Of a DNA stretch of 64,000 bases, positions 9,009 through 20,900 are shown one piece after another. Both the position numbers and the translations under genes were made by a program. The DNA lies in the NCBI RefSeq assembly GCF_000384235.1, contig NZ_KB913033.1, forward strand, positions 813,164 to 877,163, written 5' to 3'. Source of the stretch: Hydrogenovibrio halophilus DSM 15072. GTDB lineage: Bacteria; Pseudomonadota; Gammaproteobacteria; Thiomicrospirales; Thiomicrospiraceae. The first letter of the stretch is position 1; each line of letters begins with the position of its first letter. Below the pieces are notes generated by a model. That model was given only the letters and a program-made list of their open reading frames with translations, was not told the DNA's origin and ran no database searches.

Positions 9009-9705
9009 CCTGCCTCCTTCCCTCCGTGACTGGCTGGACAGCCTGCAACAAAGTCAGGCGCACGGGGTCTTTGTCACCGGCACCGACACCGATGTTGGCA
9101 AAACCTACGTATCCGCCCGTCTGCTGTCCTACCTCAGCCAATCAAAGCGACCACTGGCACCTCGCAAGCCCGTCGCATCGGGCTGTGAGCGAGGCCCGGA
9201 TGGGCAGCTTATTTCCGAAGACGTACGCCAACTCTATCTGGCGTGCCGCAAACGGGTCGCCATGCGCACCATCGGCCCCCATCTGTACCAACCCGCCATT
9301 TCTCCGGCCCGGGCGATTGCACAGGCAGGCGACGACCTGAATCTGACCGATTTGCTGCGTGCCTGTGAGGTCGATGCGGCAGCCTCTGCAAAGCCATTGC
9401 TCTGGGTCGAAGGGGCAGGCGGCTTTTATTCCCCCCTGACCGCCGACACCCTCAACGCCGACCTGGCCAAGGCACTGGGCTTACCCGTCCTGCTGGTCGT
9501 CGGCAATCGTCTGGGTTGCCTGAATCATGCCCGTCTGACCCTAGAGGCCATTGCCCGCCACCGACTGCCTTTGGCAGGCGTCGTGCTCAATGACACCCAT
9601 CCAGACGCCGACCCGGAAAACGAGATGGATCTGATCGACATCCTGCCAGACGAGGTGCCTTTCGCTCACTTGCCTTATTCACCGGAACCCGTTTTTCAGA
9701 CATAA
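9001..9705 (+). CDS. bioD: Dethiobiotin synthetase
   Basis: Biotin biosynthesis: ATP- and CO2-dependent ring closure of diaminopelargonate to dethiobiotin. The 234-residue P-loop protein has Gly-Thr-Asp-Thr-Asp-Val-Gly-Lys-Thr at about residues 27-35 and [10 protein letters not shown] near 140, the usual BioD motifs. It overlaps the end of purC and is away from other bio genes. ATG 9001 gives about 22 residues before the P-loop strand, slightly more than usual, so a later start is possible. Confidence 0.9.
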   Translation: MPDLPPSLRDWLDSLQQSQAHGVFVTGTDTDVGKTYVSARLLSYLSQSKRPLAPRKPVASGCERGPDGQLISEDVRQLYLACRKRVAMRTIGPHLYQPAISPARAIAQAGDDLNLTDLLRACEVDAAASAKPLLWVEGAGGFYSPLTADTLNADLAKALGLPVLLVVGNRLGCLNHARLTLEAIARHRLPLAGVVLNDTHPDADPENEMDLIDILPDEVPFAHLPYSPEPVFQT

Positions 9706-9730
9706 AAAAACCGGGCAGAGCCCGGCTTCT
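9704..9730. terminator. Bidirectional terminator between bioD and fba
   Basis: Stem CCGGGC/GCCCGG (9711-9716 with 9720-9725) around an AGA loop. On the minus strand it is followed by seven Ts, a strong terminator for fba; on the plus strand the tail is only CTTCTTC, so bioD termination may be weaker. Confidence 0.8.
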
Positions 9731-9776
9731 TCATCGGCTGGCCGCCGAAGCGACCATGCATTTCGTCCGCTTGGAC

Positions 9777-10841
9777 TTATTTCACGCGCTGATCCAGATC
9801 GCCCGCCGCATAACGACGCTGCATTTCTTCCAGACCCAGAGATTTGATCTTGGAAGCATGCCCGGCACAGCCAAACGCTTCAAAACGATGCTTACAGATG
9901 TCAGACATCGCTTCTTGAGCGGATTTCAGGAACTTGCGTGGGTCAAAGTTGGATGGGTTTTCCGCCAGGTGCTTACGCACCGCACCGGTAGACGCCATAC
10001 GCAGGTCGGTATCGATGTTGACCTTACGCACACCATGCTTGATGCCTTCAACGATCGCATCCACAGGCACACCAAAGGTCTGACCCATGTCACCACCGTA
10101 GTTGTTGATGATTTCCAGCCACTCTTCCGGAACAGAAGAAGAGCCATGCATCACGATGTGGGTGTCAGGAATGCGCTCGTGGATTTCCTTGATGCGGTCG
10201 ATACGCAACACGTCGTCAGACGGCTTGGAGGTAAACTTGTAGGCACCGTGAGAGGTCCCAACCGCAACCGCCAGAGCGTCCAGATTGGTTTTCTTGACGA
10301 AATCCGCCGCTTCTTCCGGATCGGTCAGAAGTGCGTCCATGTCCATTTTCTCATCGGAACCGTGGCCGTCTTCTTCGCCCATCATGCCGGTTTCCAGAGA
10401 GCCCAGACAACCCAGTTCGCCTTCCACGGAAACACCGGCAGAGTGCGCGATGTCAACCACGGTACGGGTGACGTCAACATTGTATTCGTAGCTGGCGGGG
10501 GTTTTCATGTCCGCTTCCAGAGAACCGTCCATCATCACCGAAGTGAAGCCGGACTGGATCGCACGGGTACAAACGCCTGGATCGGAACCGTGGTCCTGGT
10601 GCATGACCACCGGAATTTCCGGGTACATTTCGGTGGCCGCTTCGATCAGGTGACGCAGGAAAGGTTCGCCCGCATATTTGCGCGCACCGGCAGACCCTTG
10701 CAGAATGACCGGTGAATCAACCGCTTTGGCCGCATCCATGATCGCGCGGACCTGCTCCATGTTGTTCACGTTGAATGCGGGCATGCCGAAACCATGTTCC
10801 GCCGCATAATCCATCAGTTCACGTAGTGTAATCATCGCCAT
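9777..10841 (-). CDS. fba: Fructose-bisphosphate aldolase, class II (Calvin-cycle subtype)
   Basis: Joins dihydroxyacetone phosphate with glyceraldehyde 3-phosphate or erythrose 4-phosphate, so it works in gluconeogenesis, glycolysis and the Calvin cycle. The 354-residue zinc aldolase has His-Gln-Asp-His-Gly-Ser-Asp-Pro-Gly near 80, then Ser-Val-Met-Met-Asp-Gly-Ser, Val-Glu-Gly-Glu-Leu-Gly and His-Gly-Ser-Ser-Ser-Val-Pro, the pattern of the longer subtype found in autotrophs. ATG 10841 has GAGGAG upstream. Last gene of the tkt-gap-pgk-pyk-fba run, with a strong terminator after it. Confidence 0.95.
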   Translation of the reverse strand: MAMITLRELMDYAAEHGFGMPAFNVNNMEQVRAIMDAAKAVDSPVILQGSAGARKYAGEPFLRHLIEAATEMYPEIPVVMHQDHGSDPGVCTRAIQSGFTSVMMDGSLEADMKTPASYEYNVDVTRTVVDIAHSAGVSVEGELGCLGSLETGMMGEEDGHGSDEKMDMDALLTDPEEAADFVKKTNLDALAVAVGTSHGAYKFTSKPSDDVLRIDRIKEIHERIPDTHIVMHGSSSVPEEWLEIINNYGGDMGQTFGVPVDAIVEGIKHGVRKVNIDTDLRMASTGAVRKHLAENPSNFDPRKFLKSAQEAMSDICKHRFEAFGCAGHASKIKSLGLEEMQRRYAAGDLDQRVK

Positions 10842-10957
10842 ATGCGAGACTCCTCTATTAGTTTAAAAAAATATTCCAGCCATTCTAGCAATGTCCAGTG
10901 GCTTTACAACCCTGAACAATGCTGAAATTCTGTGCGTCTCATTCTTTAAAATCCCGC

Positions 10958-12400
10958 TTATGGGACTTTGACAATCTCCATCTGGTTAGTGCCACCCATT
11001 TTGCCTCGGGCCTGACCGCGCGTCACCAATACCTGGTCGCCCGTTGACACCACGCCTTTTGATTTAAGCTCATTCAGAATACCCGCCTGCACTTCGTCAT
11101 CCGACAAACCACTGTAATCCACACTGGTCGGGTAGACCCCACGATATAGGGTCACTTTGCGGCGGGTGTCGATGTGCGGTGTCAGCGCAATGATCGGAAT
11201 GCCCGAGCTGATACGTGACATCAACAATGGGGTGTTGCCGGATTCGGTCAGGGCCGCGATGCACTTCACATCAAAATGGTTGGCCGCGTACATCGCTGAC
11301 ATGGCGATGGTTTCATCAATGGCGGTAAACGACTCATCAATACGGTGCGTGGATTCACGCGTGCTACGGGTCTGTTCCGCTTCGTGAGCAATGCCAGACA
11401 TGGTCTCAATCACCAGACTCGGCGAATGACCGGTGGCGGTTTCACCAGATAGCATCACCGCATCCGAACCATCCATAACCGCATTGGCGACGTCAAACAC
11501 TTCCGCCCGGGTCGGGATCGCATTCTCAATCATGGTTTCCATCATCTGAGTCGCAGTGATGGTGATCCGATTCAACTGTCGCGCACGCTTGATCATTTTT
11601 TTCTGCAGGGCGGGTAGCTGGGCGTCGCCCACTTCCACACCCAGGTCGCCACGGGCAATCATGATCACATCCGAGGCCAGAATGATGCTGTCCAGGGTAA
11701 AGTCATCATTGACCGCTTCGGCGCGTTCAATCTTGGACACAATGCTGCAAACCAGACCGGCCTCTTCGGCCAGAGAGCGGCATTCTTCCACGTCCTCGGC
11801 ACTGCGCGGGAAAGACAACGCCAGATAATCGCACTGAATTTCCGCCGCGGTCAGAATGTCCTGCTTGTCTTTTTCGGTCAGCGCCGCCGCCGACAGTCCG
11901 CCGCCCATCAAGTTGATGCCTTTGTTGTTGGACAGATCGCCTCCAACCACAACGGTGCAGTTGACGCGTTCGCCTTCGACATTGTCGACATCCAATACCA
12001 CTCGGCCGTCGTCCAGCAACAGACGATCACCGGGCTTGACGTCGTGGGGCAGACTCGGATATGTCAGCCCGACTTCGTTCTGATTGCCTTCGTTGGGATC
12101 CACATTGTTGTCCAGAGCAAATTTGTCGCCTTTTTCCAGAAACACCTTGCCTTCGGAAAAGCGGGCAATGCGAATCTTCGGCCCCTGCAAATCGACCAGT
12201 ATCCCGACTTCACGGTCCAGTCGCGCAGACAGTTCGCGCGCCTGACGGGCACGCTCAAGATGGTCTTCGGCATTGCCGTGGGACATATTGATCCGCACCA
12301 CGTCCACGCCGGACTTGATCATTCGGGCCAGTTCGCCTTCCCGATCCGTGGCCGGACCCAGTGTGGCAACAATTTTTGTTCTTCTTAAACCTGAGGGCAT
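10958..12400 (-). CDS. pyk: Pyruvate kinase
   Basis: Phosphoenolpyruvate plus ADP to pyruvate plus ATP. The 480 residues from ATG 12400 begin with the family N-terminus (Arg-Arg-Thr-Lys-Ile-Val-Ala-Thr-Leu-Gly-Pro). They include Asn-Met-Ser-His-Gly near 40, Lys-Ile-Glu-Arg near 222, Met-Ile-Ala-Arg-Gly-Asp-Leu-Gly-Val-Glu near 245, and the Glu-Val-Ser/Asp-Val-Ala-Asn-Ala region with Leu-Ser-Gly-Glu-Thr-Ala. The frame could be extended to 12484, but that region is low-complexity and has no ribosome site. It lies about 200 bp after pgk, with a terminator between them, so it may have its own promoter. Confidence 0.96.
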   Translation of the reverse strand: MPSGLRRTKIVATLGPATDREGELARMIKSGVDVVRINMSHGNAEDHLERARQARELSARLDREVGILVDLQGPKIRIARFSEGKVFLEKGDKFALDNNVDPNEGNQNEVGLTYPSLPHDVKPGDRLLLDDGRVVLDVDNVEGERVNCTVVVGGDLSNNKGINLMGGGLSAAALTEKDKQDILTAAEIQCDYLALSFPRSAEDVEECRSLAEEAGLVCSIVSKIERAEAVNDDFTLDSIILASDVIMIARGDLGVEVGDAQLPALQKKMIKRARQLNRITITATQMMETMIENAIPTRAEVFDVANAVMDGSDAVMLSGETATGHSPSLVIETMSGIAHEAEQTRSTRESTHRIDESFTAIDETIAMSAMYAANHFDVKCIAALTESGNTPLLMSRISSGIPIIALTPHIDTRRKVTLYRGVYPTSVDYSGLSDDEVQAGILNELKSKGVVSTGDQVLVTRGQARGKMGGTNQMEIVKVP

Positions 12401-12561
12401 AGTTGTGTGGTTCCTTTTCCTGTTTCTTCTGTCTGAATGGTTTGGGGAAGAAAGCAAGATGTCTCGCAAAATAAACTTCGTCATCCGGGCATCGCCTGCA
12501 GTTTATTTACCGAGCCATCCTCATGTTTTCTTCCATCATCAGACGCAATCCAATATAAAAT

Positions 12562-12585
12562 CGGGCCGGGCAAACGCCCGACCCG
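12562..12585 (-). terminator. Terminator after pgk
   Basis: Ten-bp arms (12562-12571 and 12576-12585) with one mismatch and an AAAC loop. On the minus strand the stem is followed by ATTTTAT. A second small inverted repeat, CGTGTC/GACACG at 12584-12601, overlaps the end of pgk. Confidence 0.65.
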
Positions 12586-12604
12586 TGTCACTCAAGACAC
12601 GCGA

Positions 12605-13786
12605 TTATTTCTGCGCGGCTTTTTCCAGCATGTCCACGGCTGGCAGTTTCTTGCCTTCCAGGAATTCCAGGAAAGCGCCGCCGCCGGTCGAGATATAAGA
12701 TACCTTGTCGGCAATGTCGTACTTATCGATGGCCGCAAGTGTGTCGCCGCCACCGGCGATGGAGAACGCATCGGATTCGGCAATGGCCATGGAGATCGCT
12801 TTGGTGCCTTCACCAAACTGATCGAACTCGAACACACCGACCGGACCGTTCCAAACCACGGTACCGGCTTCCTTGATGATTTTGGCCAGTTCAGCCGCAG
12901 AATCGGGGCCGATGTCAAAGATCATGTCGTCATCCACTACCTCGGCGACAGGCTTGGTTTCTGCTTTGGCATTCTCAGAGAATTCCTTGCCGCACACCAC
13001 GTCGGACGCCAGCGGAATGGCGGCACCACGTGATTCCATGATTTCGTTCAGTTTCTTACAGGTCGGCACCAGATCGGTTTCAGACAGGGAATTGCCCACA
13101 TTGTGACCCGCCGCTTCGATGAAGGTATTGGCAATGCCGCCGCCCACAACCAACTGATCCACTTTTTCGGACAGGGATTCCAGGACGGTCAGTTTGGTGG
13201 AGACTTTGGACCCACCGACGATCGCCACCATCGGACGTTTGGGTTCGTGCAGGGCCTTGCCCAGCGCTTCCAGTTCCGCCGCCAGCAAAGGACCCGCACA
13301 GGCCACAGGGGCGTACTCGCCAGCACCATGCGTGGAGGCCTGAGCACGGTGCGCCGTACCAAACGCGTCCATCACATAGATGTCGCACAGGGCCGCGTAT
13401 TTCTTGGACAGTGCCACGTCGTTTTTCTTTTCACCGACGTTGAAACGCACGTTTTCCAGCAGGACGATTTCGCCTGCGGCCACGTCCACATCGCCATCCA
13501 GATAGTCCTTGATCAGGCGAACGTCCTTGCCCAGCTTTTCTGACAGATCCGCCGCGACCGGGGCCATCGAAGATTCCTGGTCGAACTCGCCTTCGGTCGG
13601 ACGCCCCAGGTGCGACATGATCATCACTTTGGCACCGGCTTCGGCGGCCATTTTCATGGTCGGCAAAGAAGCACGGATGCGCGCATCCGAGGTGACCTTG
13701 CCGTTTTTAACCGGCACATTCAAGTCTTCGCGAATCAATACGCGCTTACCTGCCAAATCCAGGTCAGACATTTTCAATACAGACAT
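12605..13786 (-). CDS. pgk: Phosphoglycerate kinase
   Basis: 1,3-bisphosphoglycerate plus ADP interconverted with 3-phosphoglycerate plus ATP; in a carbon-fixing cell it consumes ATP. The 393-residue chain has Arg-Glu-Asp-Leu-Asn-Val-Pro near 18-24, His-Leu-Gly-Arg-Pro near 59, the Gly-Gly-Ser-Lys-Val-Ser-Thr-Lys segment near 192-199, and the C-terminal Gly-Gly-Gly-Asp-Thr-Leu-Ala-Ala nucleotide loop. GAGGA precedes ATG 13786. Between gap and pyk in the carbon cluster. Confidence 0.97.
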   Translation of the reverse strand: MSVLKMSDLDLAGKRVLIREDLNVPVKNGKVTSDARIRASLPTMKMAAEAGAKVMIMSHLGRPTEGEFDQESSMAPVAADLSEKLGKDVRLIKDYLDGDVDVAAGEIVLLENVRFNVGEKKNDVALSKKYAALCDIYVMDAFGTAHRAQASTHGAGEYAPVACAGPLLAAELEALGKALHEPKRPMVAIVGGSKVSTKLTVLESLSEKVDQLVVGGGIANTFIEAAGHNVGNSLSETDLVPTCKKLNEIMESRGAAIPLASDVVCGKEFSENAKAETKPVAEVVDDDMIFDIGPDSAAELAKIIKEAGTVVWNGPVGVFEFDQFGEGTKAISMAIAESDAFSIAGGGDTLAAIDKYDIADKVSYISTGGGAFLEFLEGKKLPAVDMLEKAAQK

Positions 13787-13901
13787 ACTTCGTCCTCTTT
13801 TTAACGTTTGAGCCCTGTCGGGCCGGGAATCATTGTGATTGTGTTCACTTATGGAGACGACATCGTCCTTTCATCCACATAAGCGAGCACAAGCATAAAA
13901 A

Positions 13902-13933
13902 CCCCTCTGAACCCGAAAATGGGCACAGAGGGG
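13902..13933 (-). terminator. Terminator after gap
   Basis: Arms CCCCTCTG...CCC and GGG...CAGAGGGG (13902-13914 and 13921-13933, one mismatch) around a short loop. On the minus strand they are followed by five Ts. It lies just after the gap stop codon and separates gap from pgk. Confidence 0.8.
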
Positions 13934-13947
13934 CATCACAAAAACGC

Positions 13948-14955
<1,008 letters not shown>

Positions 14956-14967
14956 TTACTCCTGAAA

Positions 14968-14985
14968 TTCACCAGGCCTGGTGAA
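14968..14985. repeat. ACCAGGCCTGGT palindrome, copy 5 (tkt/gap gap)
   Basis: The exact 12-mer at 14971-14982 is extended three bases by symmetry. It sits about 16 bp before the gap start codon and 41 bp after the tkt stop. It has no T run long enough for a good terminator and would be part of the gap leader if the genes are co-transcribed. Confidence 0.85.
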
Positions 14986-15022
14986 AAACCGGCCCGGCTT
15001 TGGGTTACGTTAAAAAAGTTGT

Positions 15023-17014
15023 TTATCCGATCAGCGCCTGAGCACGCTTGACCACGTTTTCGGTGGTGAAGCCAAACTCTTTGAACAGGTCTGGTCCCGG
15101 TGCGGACTCGCCGAAGGTGGTCATGCACACAATGTCGCCATCCATGCCCACATACTTCCACCAGGAATCGCCAGTACCGGCTTCGATCGCCATGCGCTTG
15201 GTGCCAGGGGTCAGAACCGAATCACGGTAAGCCTGATCCTGCTCGTCAAACGCGTCCGTAGACGGCATGGAAACGACACGGACTTTCTTGCCGGACATTT
15301 CCGCAGCCGCGTCCATGGCCAGACCGACTTCGGAGCCGGTCGCAATCATAATCAGATCCGGCGTGCCGTCACAATCCTTGAGGATGTAGCCGCCTTTTTC
15401 GATGTTCTTGACCTGTTCCGGGGTGCGCTCCATTGGCTCAAGCCCCTGACGTGAGAACACCAGTGCCGTCGGCGCGTCACCACGCATCACGGCCATTTTC
15501 CAGGAAACCGCGGTTTCGACCGCGTCACACGCGCGCCAGGTCTGGAAGTTTGGAATCACACGCATGGTCGCCATCTGCTCGACCGGCTGGTGTGTCGGCC
15601 CGTCTTCGCCCAGACCGATGGAGTCGTGGGTGTATACATAGATGGTGCCGATTTTCATCAACGCCGACATACGCAGGGCGTTGCGCATGAATTCCATAAA
15701 CATGAAGAAAGTGCCGCCGAAGACCTTGAAGCCACCGTGCAACACCATGCCGTTCATCATGTGCGCCATACCAAATTCGCGCACACCCCATGACAAGTAG
15801 TTGCCATTGGCATGGGCATGGTTGACCTTTTTGGTGCCCGACCAGTTGGTCAGGTTGGAACCGGTCAAATCGGCAGAGCCACCAAACAGTTCCGGCAACA
15901 GGCCACCTACATGCTCAATGGCGCTCTGAGAGGCTTTACGCGACGCGACTTTGGGCATGTCTTTCTGCGTATTGGCAATGAACTTGTCCATTTCCACTTC
16001 AAAGTTGGCTGGCAGATCGCCGTTGATACGACGCTCAAACTCGGCCGCTTCTTTGGGGAATTCCTTGCGATAGGCTTCGAACGCTTCGTTCCAGGCCGCT
16101 TCGTCCTTGGCACCCTGTTCCGAGTGGTCCCAACCGGTATAAATGTCTTCCGGTACGTGGAAAGGTTCGTGTTCCCAGCCCAGGTTTTCGCGGGTCAGTT
16201 TGATTTCTTCGTCGCCCAGCGGCGCGCCGTGACAGTCGTGTGAACCACACAGGTTTGGCGAACCGAAACCGATGGTGGTACGAGTACAGATCAGAGTCGG
16301 CTTGTCCGTGTCGGCTTTGGCTTCTTCAATCGCTTTGTTGATGGCATCGGCATCGTGACCGTCCACGTCACGAATCACCTGCCAGCCATAGGACTCGAAA
16401 CGACCGGCCGGATCTTTTTCCATCCAGTCATCAATGTGGCCGTCAATCGAGATGTTGTTGTCGTCCCAGAAAGCGATCATTTTGCCCAGACCCAGAGTCC
16501 CGGCCAAAGCCGCCGACTCATGCGACAGGCCTTCCATCAGACAGCCATCGCCCATGAACACATAGGTGTTGTGGTCAACAATGGTGTGGCCCGGCTTGTT
16601 GAACTGGGCCGCCAGGGTGCGCTCGGCAATCGCCATCCCGATGGCGTTGGCCAGCCCCTGACCCAGCGGACCAGTGGTGGTTTCGATGCCATCGGCGTAG
16701 CCGTATTCCGGGTGACCGGCGGTTTTGGCGTGCAACTGACGGAATTGCTTGAGGTCGTCGATCGACAGATCAAAACCGGTCAGGTGCAGCAAAGAGTACA
16801 GCAACATCGAACCATGCCCATTGGACAGAACAAAACGGTCACGGTCGGCCCAGTTGGCATTTTTCGGGTTGTACTTCATGTGGTCGTTCCACAGCACTTC
16901 CGCAATGTCGGCCATGCCCATTGGGGCACCCGGGTGACCGGATTTGGCTTTCTGAACGGCATCCATGCTCAAGGCACGAATCGCATTGGCTAGTTCTCTA
17001 CGGGTTGACATCAA
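15023..17014 (-). CDS. tkt: Transketolase
   Basis: Thiamine-diphosphate enzyme that moves two-carbon units between sugar phosphates in the Calvin cycle and pentose phosphate pathway. The 663-residue protein has the N-terminal His-Pro-Gly-Ala-Pro-Met-Gly segment, the Gly-Asp-Gly-Cys-Leu-Met-Glu-Gly ThDP motif near 154, the [10 protein letters not shown] region and the Gly-Glu-Asp-Gly-Pro-Thr-His-Gln-Pro motif near 470. AGGGGAG lies before ATG 17014. First gene of the minus-strand carbon block; upstream is the window's only intergenic stretch longer than 300 bp. Confidence 0.97.
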   Translation of the reverse strand: MMSTRRELANAIRALSMDAVQKAKSGHPGAPMGMADIAEVLWNDHMKYNPKNANWADRDRFVLSNGHGSMLLYSLLHLTGFDLSIDDLKQFRQLHAKTAGHPEYGYADGIETTTGPLGQGLANAIGMAIAERTLAAQFNKPGHTIVDHNTYVFMGDGCLMEGLSHESAALAGTLGLGKMIAFWDDNNISIDGHIDDWMEKDPAGRFESYGWQVIRDVDGHDADAINKAIEEAKADTDKPTLICTRTTIGFGSPNLCGSHDCHGAPLGDEEIKLTRENLGWEHEPFHVPEDIYTGWDHSEQGAKDEAAWNEAFEAYRKEFPKEAAEFERRINGDLPANFEVEMDKFIANTQKDMPKVASRKASQSAIEHVGGLLPELFGGSADLTGSNLTNWSGTKKVNHAHANGNYLSWGVREFGMAHMMNGMVLHGGFKVFGGTFFMFMEFMRNALRMSALMKIGTIYVYTHDSIGLGEDGPTHQPVEQMATMRVIPNFQTWRACDAVETAVSWKMAVMRGDAPTALVFSRQGLEPMERTPEQVKNIEKGGYILKDCDGTPDLIMIATGSEVGLAMDAAAEMSGKKVRVVSMPSTDAFDEQDQAYRDSVLTPGTKRMAIEAGTGDSWWKYVGMDGDIVCMTTFGESAPGPDLFKEFGFTTENVVKRAQALIG

Positions 17015-17073
17015 ACAACTCCCCTAAGTTATAAAAAATTCGGTATGACGATCGGTCTCAGGCGACGCGCAAA

Positions 17074-17089
17074 CCGTGATCACACACGG
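17074..17089. promoter_or_regulatory. Inverted repeat upstream of tkt (possible operator)
   Basis: CCGTG and CACGG arms with a 6-bp spacer; the left part contains the palindrome GTGATCAC. It is about 60-75 bp upstream of the tkt ATG, a normal place for an activator or repressor. No regulator can be named. Confidence 0.35.
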
Positions 17090-17369
17090 CTTTGATGGCG
17101 CTAACTGCTTCTTTTTATTGACAGAGTGCACGGTTTTTGACGCAGACACCGATCATAAATTGGAGCAACATTCTCTCTTAAAAAACCACTTTCATCAAGT
17201 TTTCTTATCTTTTGCACCCCAAACACCATGGCAAAAAGCGCACGTTTGCGGGCCTTTTCTGACCGATAACAGGCACCATAATCGGCTCAGATGACACCTG
17301 TATGAACTTTGCCTGATCATGAAAATTGTGTGAAAAACTACGAGCGCCCCGCCGCCCGTGAGGCGATTG

Positions 17370-17378
17370 TGCTAGGAT
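17370..17378 (+). promoter_or_regulatory. Extended -10 promoter of the rhodanese gene
   Basis: TGC-TAGGAT, an extended -10 box, 48 bp before ATG 17427. No good -35 is visible, which is compatible with an extended -10 promoter. Confidence 0.45.
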
Positions 17379-17426
17379 AAAATTCGCCAAAAGAACACTT
17401 TCCTCACCCAACAAAGGAGTCCCTCA

Positions 17427-17867
17427 ATGCCGATCAAGCTCAAAGACTTTGTCCAAACCGCCAAAAACCACGTCAAAGAAATCACCTGCGATCAGGTGGA
17501 AGATTACCAGGCCCGCGGCTACAAATTGCTGGACGTGCGAGAGGCCGCCGAATACCTGGGCGGCACCATTCCCATGTCCCTGCACATCCCCCGCGGCCTG
17601 CTCGAACCCAAGTGCGACCCCGACTTTCCCGGTCACGAACCCCAGCTTTCCAACCCCGACCAGCCCTGGCTGATATTTTGCCAGGCCGGAGGTCGGGGCG
17701 TTCTGGCGGCCTACACCATGCAGCAGATGGGCTTTACCGACGTGGTCAACCTCGCCGGCGGATTTGGGGCCTGGAAAGAATTCGGCGGCGAAATGGAATG
17801 CCCTCCGACCGAAGACGGCCTGATGCGTTGCGATCACCCCTGGAATCCGGGTTACGTCAGCGAATAA
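17427..17867 (+). CDS. Rhodanese-domain sulfurtransferase
   Basis: A single-domain rhodanese of 146 residues. The active loop Cys-Gln-Ala-Gly-Gly-Arg-Gly puts the persulfide-forming Cys at residue 85, and Leu-Asp-Val-Arg-Glu-Ala-Ala-Glu-Tyr at 35-43 is the usual CH2A motif. No signal peptide, so cytosolic. After the fold there is a short tail with two extra Cys. AAAGGAG precedes the ATG. It stands alone between divergent tkt and convergent RND genes. Sulfane-sulfur transfer would fit a sulfur oxidiser, but the substrate is unknown. Confidence 0.88.
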   Translation: MPIKLKDFVQTAKNHVKEITCDQVEDYQARGYKLLDVREAAEYLGGTIPMSLHIPRGLLEPKCDPDFPGHEPQLSNPDQPWLIFCQAGGRGVLAAYTMQQMGFTDVVNLAGGFGAWKEFGGEMECPPTEDGLMRCDHPWNPGYVSE

Positions 17868-17893
17868 GCCTCACCCTGCCATTGATCAACCCA

Positions 17894-17917
17894 AAAAGCA
17901 CCAGGCCTGGTGCTTTT
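17894..17917. terminator. Bidirectional terminator on ACCAGGCCTGGT core, copy 6
   Basis: A 24-bp perfect palindrome, core 17900-17911, flanked by AAAAGC and GCTTTT. It lies between the convergent ends of the rhodanese and RND permease genes, so it can terminate both. Confidence 0.7.
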
Positions 17918-17934
17918 GTGTGTCAAACACTTTC

Positions 17935-20900
17935 TCACACCGCCACGGATTCTGCGCGGCGATCCGCGCGCGTCTGACGCCCGTTTTCATAAAACGACAG
18001 AGCCGCCGGAATCACCATCAGAATCAACAGGGTCGAAAAGCCAAGGCCAAAGGCAATGGAAGTGGCCATCGGAATCAGGAACTGCGCCTGCAACGAGGTC
18101 TCGAACAACAGGGGCGTGAGCCCGGCGATGGTGGTCAGCGAGGTCAGCAATACCGCACGCACCCGCTGCACCGACGCCTCTTCCAATGCCTCATCCACCT
18201 GCATGCCCTGCTCGCGCAATTGCTTGTAAAAGGTGACCAGGATGATCGAATCGTTGACCACGATCCCCGAAAGCCCGAACAGACCAAACAGCGACAGAAT
18301 GGTCAGATCAATATTGAGCAGCCAGTGTCCGGTGATCGCACCGATCAGCCCGAACGGAATCGCCATCATCACCACCAGCGGCCACACATAGGACCCGAAC
18401 ACCCAGGCCAGCACAATGTAAATCATCGACAACCCGATCACCAGACCGATTTTCATGTCGCCCATGGTATCGGATTGCTGCGCTTTCTGGCCCTCCAGTG
18501 AATACTGCAATCCATACTGTTGCGTCAGCTCGGGCAAGGTGCTCTGCTCAAGCTCGGCCAAAATGCGGTTGGCGTTGTTCAACGTCTTGTCGACCTCGCC
18601 CACCACCGTCACCGCCAGACGCCCATCCACATGGCGCACCACATCAAACCCGCGCTGGGTGCGCCAGTCGGCAATGGTGCTCAAAGGCACTTTTTCACCA
18701 GACGGCGTGGTCACCCGAAAAGTGGACAAGGTACCGAACGATGCCTGTTCGGCCTGCGGCAGTTGCAAGCGCACCTCCACCTCGTCCACGCCGTCGGTGA
18801 AAATCTGCACCAATCGTCCGGAAAACGCATCGCTCAACTGACGCCCCAGAGACGCATACGTCATGCCCAGCGCCTTGCCCTGCGGCGTGAGTTCATACAC
18901 CAACTGATCACGCCCATAGGGCAGATCATCGCGCACACCCGAGACGCCTTTGATCTGATCCAGCACCGCTTGCAGATCCAGCGCCGCCCGTTTGAGTTGA
19001 CGCGGTTCGGCCCCCCAGAGCCGAATATCAATGTCGCTGCCCGGCGGCCCCATCCGCGGCGATTCAATCGTCAGCACATCCAGGCCTGGTACTTTTCCGG
19101 CCCGTTTTTCCCATTCACGAATCAGGTCTTCGTTGCGCGTTTCGCGCTGATCGGAATCGACCATCTCAATGTTCACGCTGCTGAAATTCGACCCCTGCTG
19201 TCGCGCGGTTTCGTTGTAATGCACCACCGCGGTTTTGACAATGCCCGGCTCCAGCGCCTGCTCGGCTTCCAGAAGCGATTGATACAGACGCTCGGCATAA
19301 CGTGCACTCACCTCGGGCGGGGTCCCGGCCACAAAGCGCGCGTCGGCATTGAGCTTGGTCGATTCCGGCGACGGGAAAAACACAAAGGCCAAGCGACCGC
19401 CCACCAGCAAGCCCACCACCAGAATCATCATCGCCAGCGTGGACGCAATCGCAATGCCTCGATGGGCCAGCACCCAGCGCACCGCGCAACGGAAAGGCCC
19501 ATTGCGCCATCGATCAAAACCGGATTCCAGACGATGGCGGACACTGCCGGGCTTGACCGGCTTGACATTGGTCAACGCCATGCGCAAATGCCCGGGCAAC
19601 ACCACAAAACTCTCAATCAGCGAAGCAAAAATCACGGCAATGATCACCAACGGAATCGCAAACAGAATGTTGCCCACTTCGCCGCCGACCAGCATCAACG
19701 GCAGAAACGCCCCCACCGTGGTAATGGACGCGGCCGTCACCGGCGGCAGCATCCTGTGGGCCCCGCCTTCGGCCGCCATCAGCGCCGACTCGCCCCGTTC
19801 ATGATGCGCGAGCGCGTCTTCGCCCACCACAATCGCATCGTCCACAATGATCCCCAACGCCATGATCAGGGCAAACAGGCTCATCATATTGATGGAGCCG
19901 CCGGCCAGATACATCACCATCAGCGTCATCATAAACGACACCGGAATGCCCACCGCCACCCAGAAGGCGACGCGCCCGTGCATGAACAGATACAGAATCA
20001 GCACCACCAGAATCAGGCCGCCGATGCCATTGTTGACCAGCAGCATGATGCGCTCATTCACCAGTGACCAGGTCTCGTCATACACTTTGAGTTCCAGCTG
20101 GGGCGGCAAGGCATCGCGTGTTTGCGCCAGCCATGACTGCATCACCTCCGAAGACACCAGGGTGTCGCCGTCTTCATCCCGCATCAGCCGCATTTCAATC
20201 GCCGGCGCCCCATCCACCATCAATTGCGGGCTGTTTTTCATCACCCGGCGTTCAATCCGGGCCAACTCGCCCAGACGTACGCGGTCGTATTCGCTCTCCA
20301 CCCAGCTCAACCGGGCAAATTCCTTGGGCGTGCGCGCCTGCTCAATCGCGCGGATGTCCCGCGCCGAGTCCTTGTCGCCCAGGGAACCCGCCGGCATGTC
20401 CACACTCATGCCATTGATGCGCTCGGCCAGCTGTTCAAATGTGATCTCATGGCTCTCCAGCTGCCCCTGTGACACTTCAATCGCCACCTCTTCACTGGGC
20501 AGGCCGGTAAAATTGATCTGATCGATCCCCGCGTCCAGCAACTCTCGCTCAAACTGGCGCACCCAGGGACGCAAGGCTTCGCGATCACCACCATGATGGA
20601 TCACCAACATCCGTGCCACCGGCTCATATCGCACCACCCGCTGCACAATCGGCTTTTCCGCGTCCTGCGGCAGATTGCGCAACTCACTGACCCGCTGATT
20701 GACCTCATCCATGACCTCGATCATGTCGGTGCCTTCCTGGAATTTCAGTGAAATGGACGCCATGCCCAGCGACGAGGTCGAGGTCATTTCATCCAGCGAT
20801 TGCACATTGCGCAGCACCCGCTCCAGCGGTTCTGTAATGGAGGTTTCCACGTCTTCGGCATTGGCACCCGGCCAGACCACCTGCACCGTGGCCACATCCA

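Larger units (their letters stand above)
17015..17426. other. Non-coding divergent region between tkt and the rhodanese gene
   Basis: A 412-bp gap with lower GC than its surroundings. It holds the divergent promoters for tkt and the rhodanese gene, an inverted repeat at 17074-17089 and A/T-rich stretches. The frames at 17076-17294 (plus) and 17205-17414 (minus) lack ribosome sites and look random. I see no tRNA, known riboswitch or repeat. A possible tkt promoter on the minus strand is TTGCGC with an 18-bp spacer and TCATAC, but it is weak. Confidence 0.6.

Noticed and set aside
17076-17414. Short frames in the region before tkt
   Set aside because: No ribosome site, random-looking translations, and they overlap promoter sequence.
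18520-20067. A 515-codon plus-strand frame opposite the RND permease gene
   Set aside because: It has a His/Gln/Arg-rich composition and no motif, and the minus-strand frame is a full-length RND protein.
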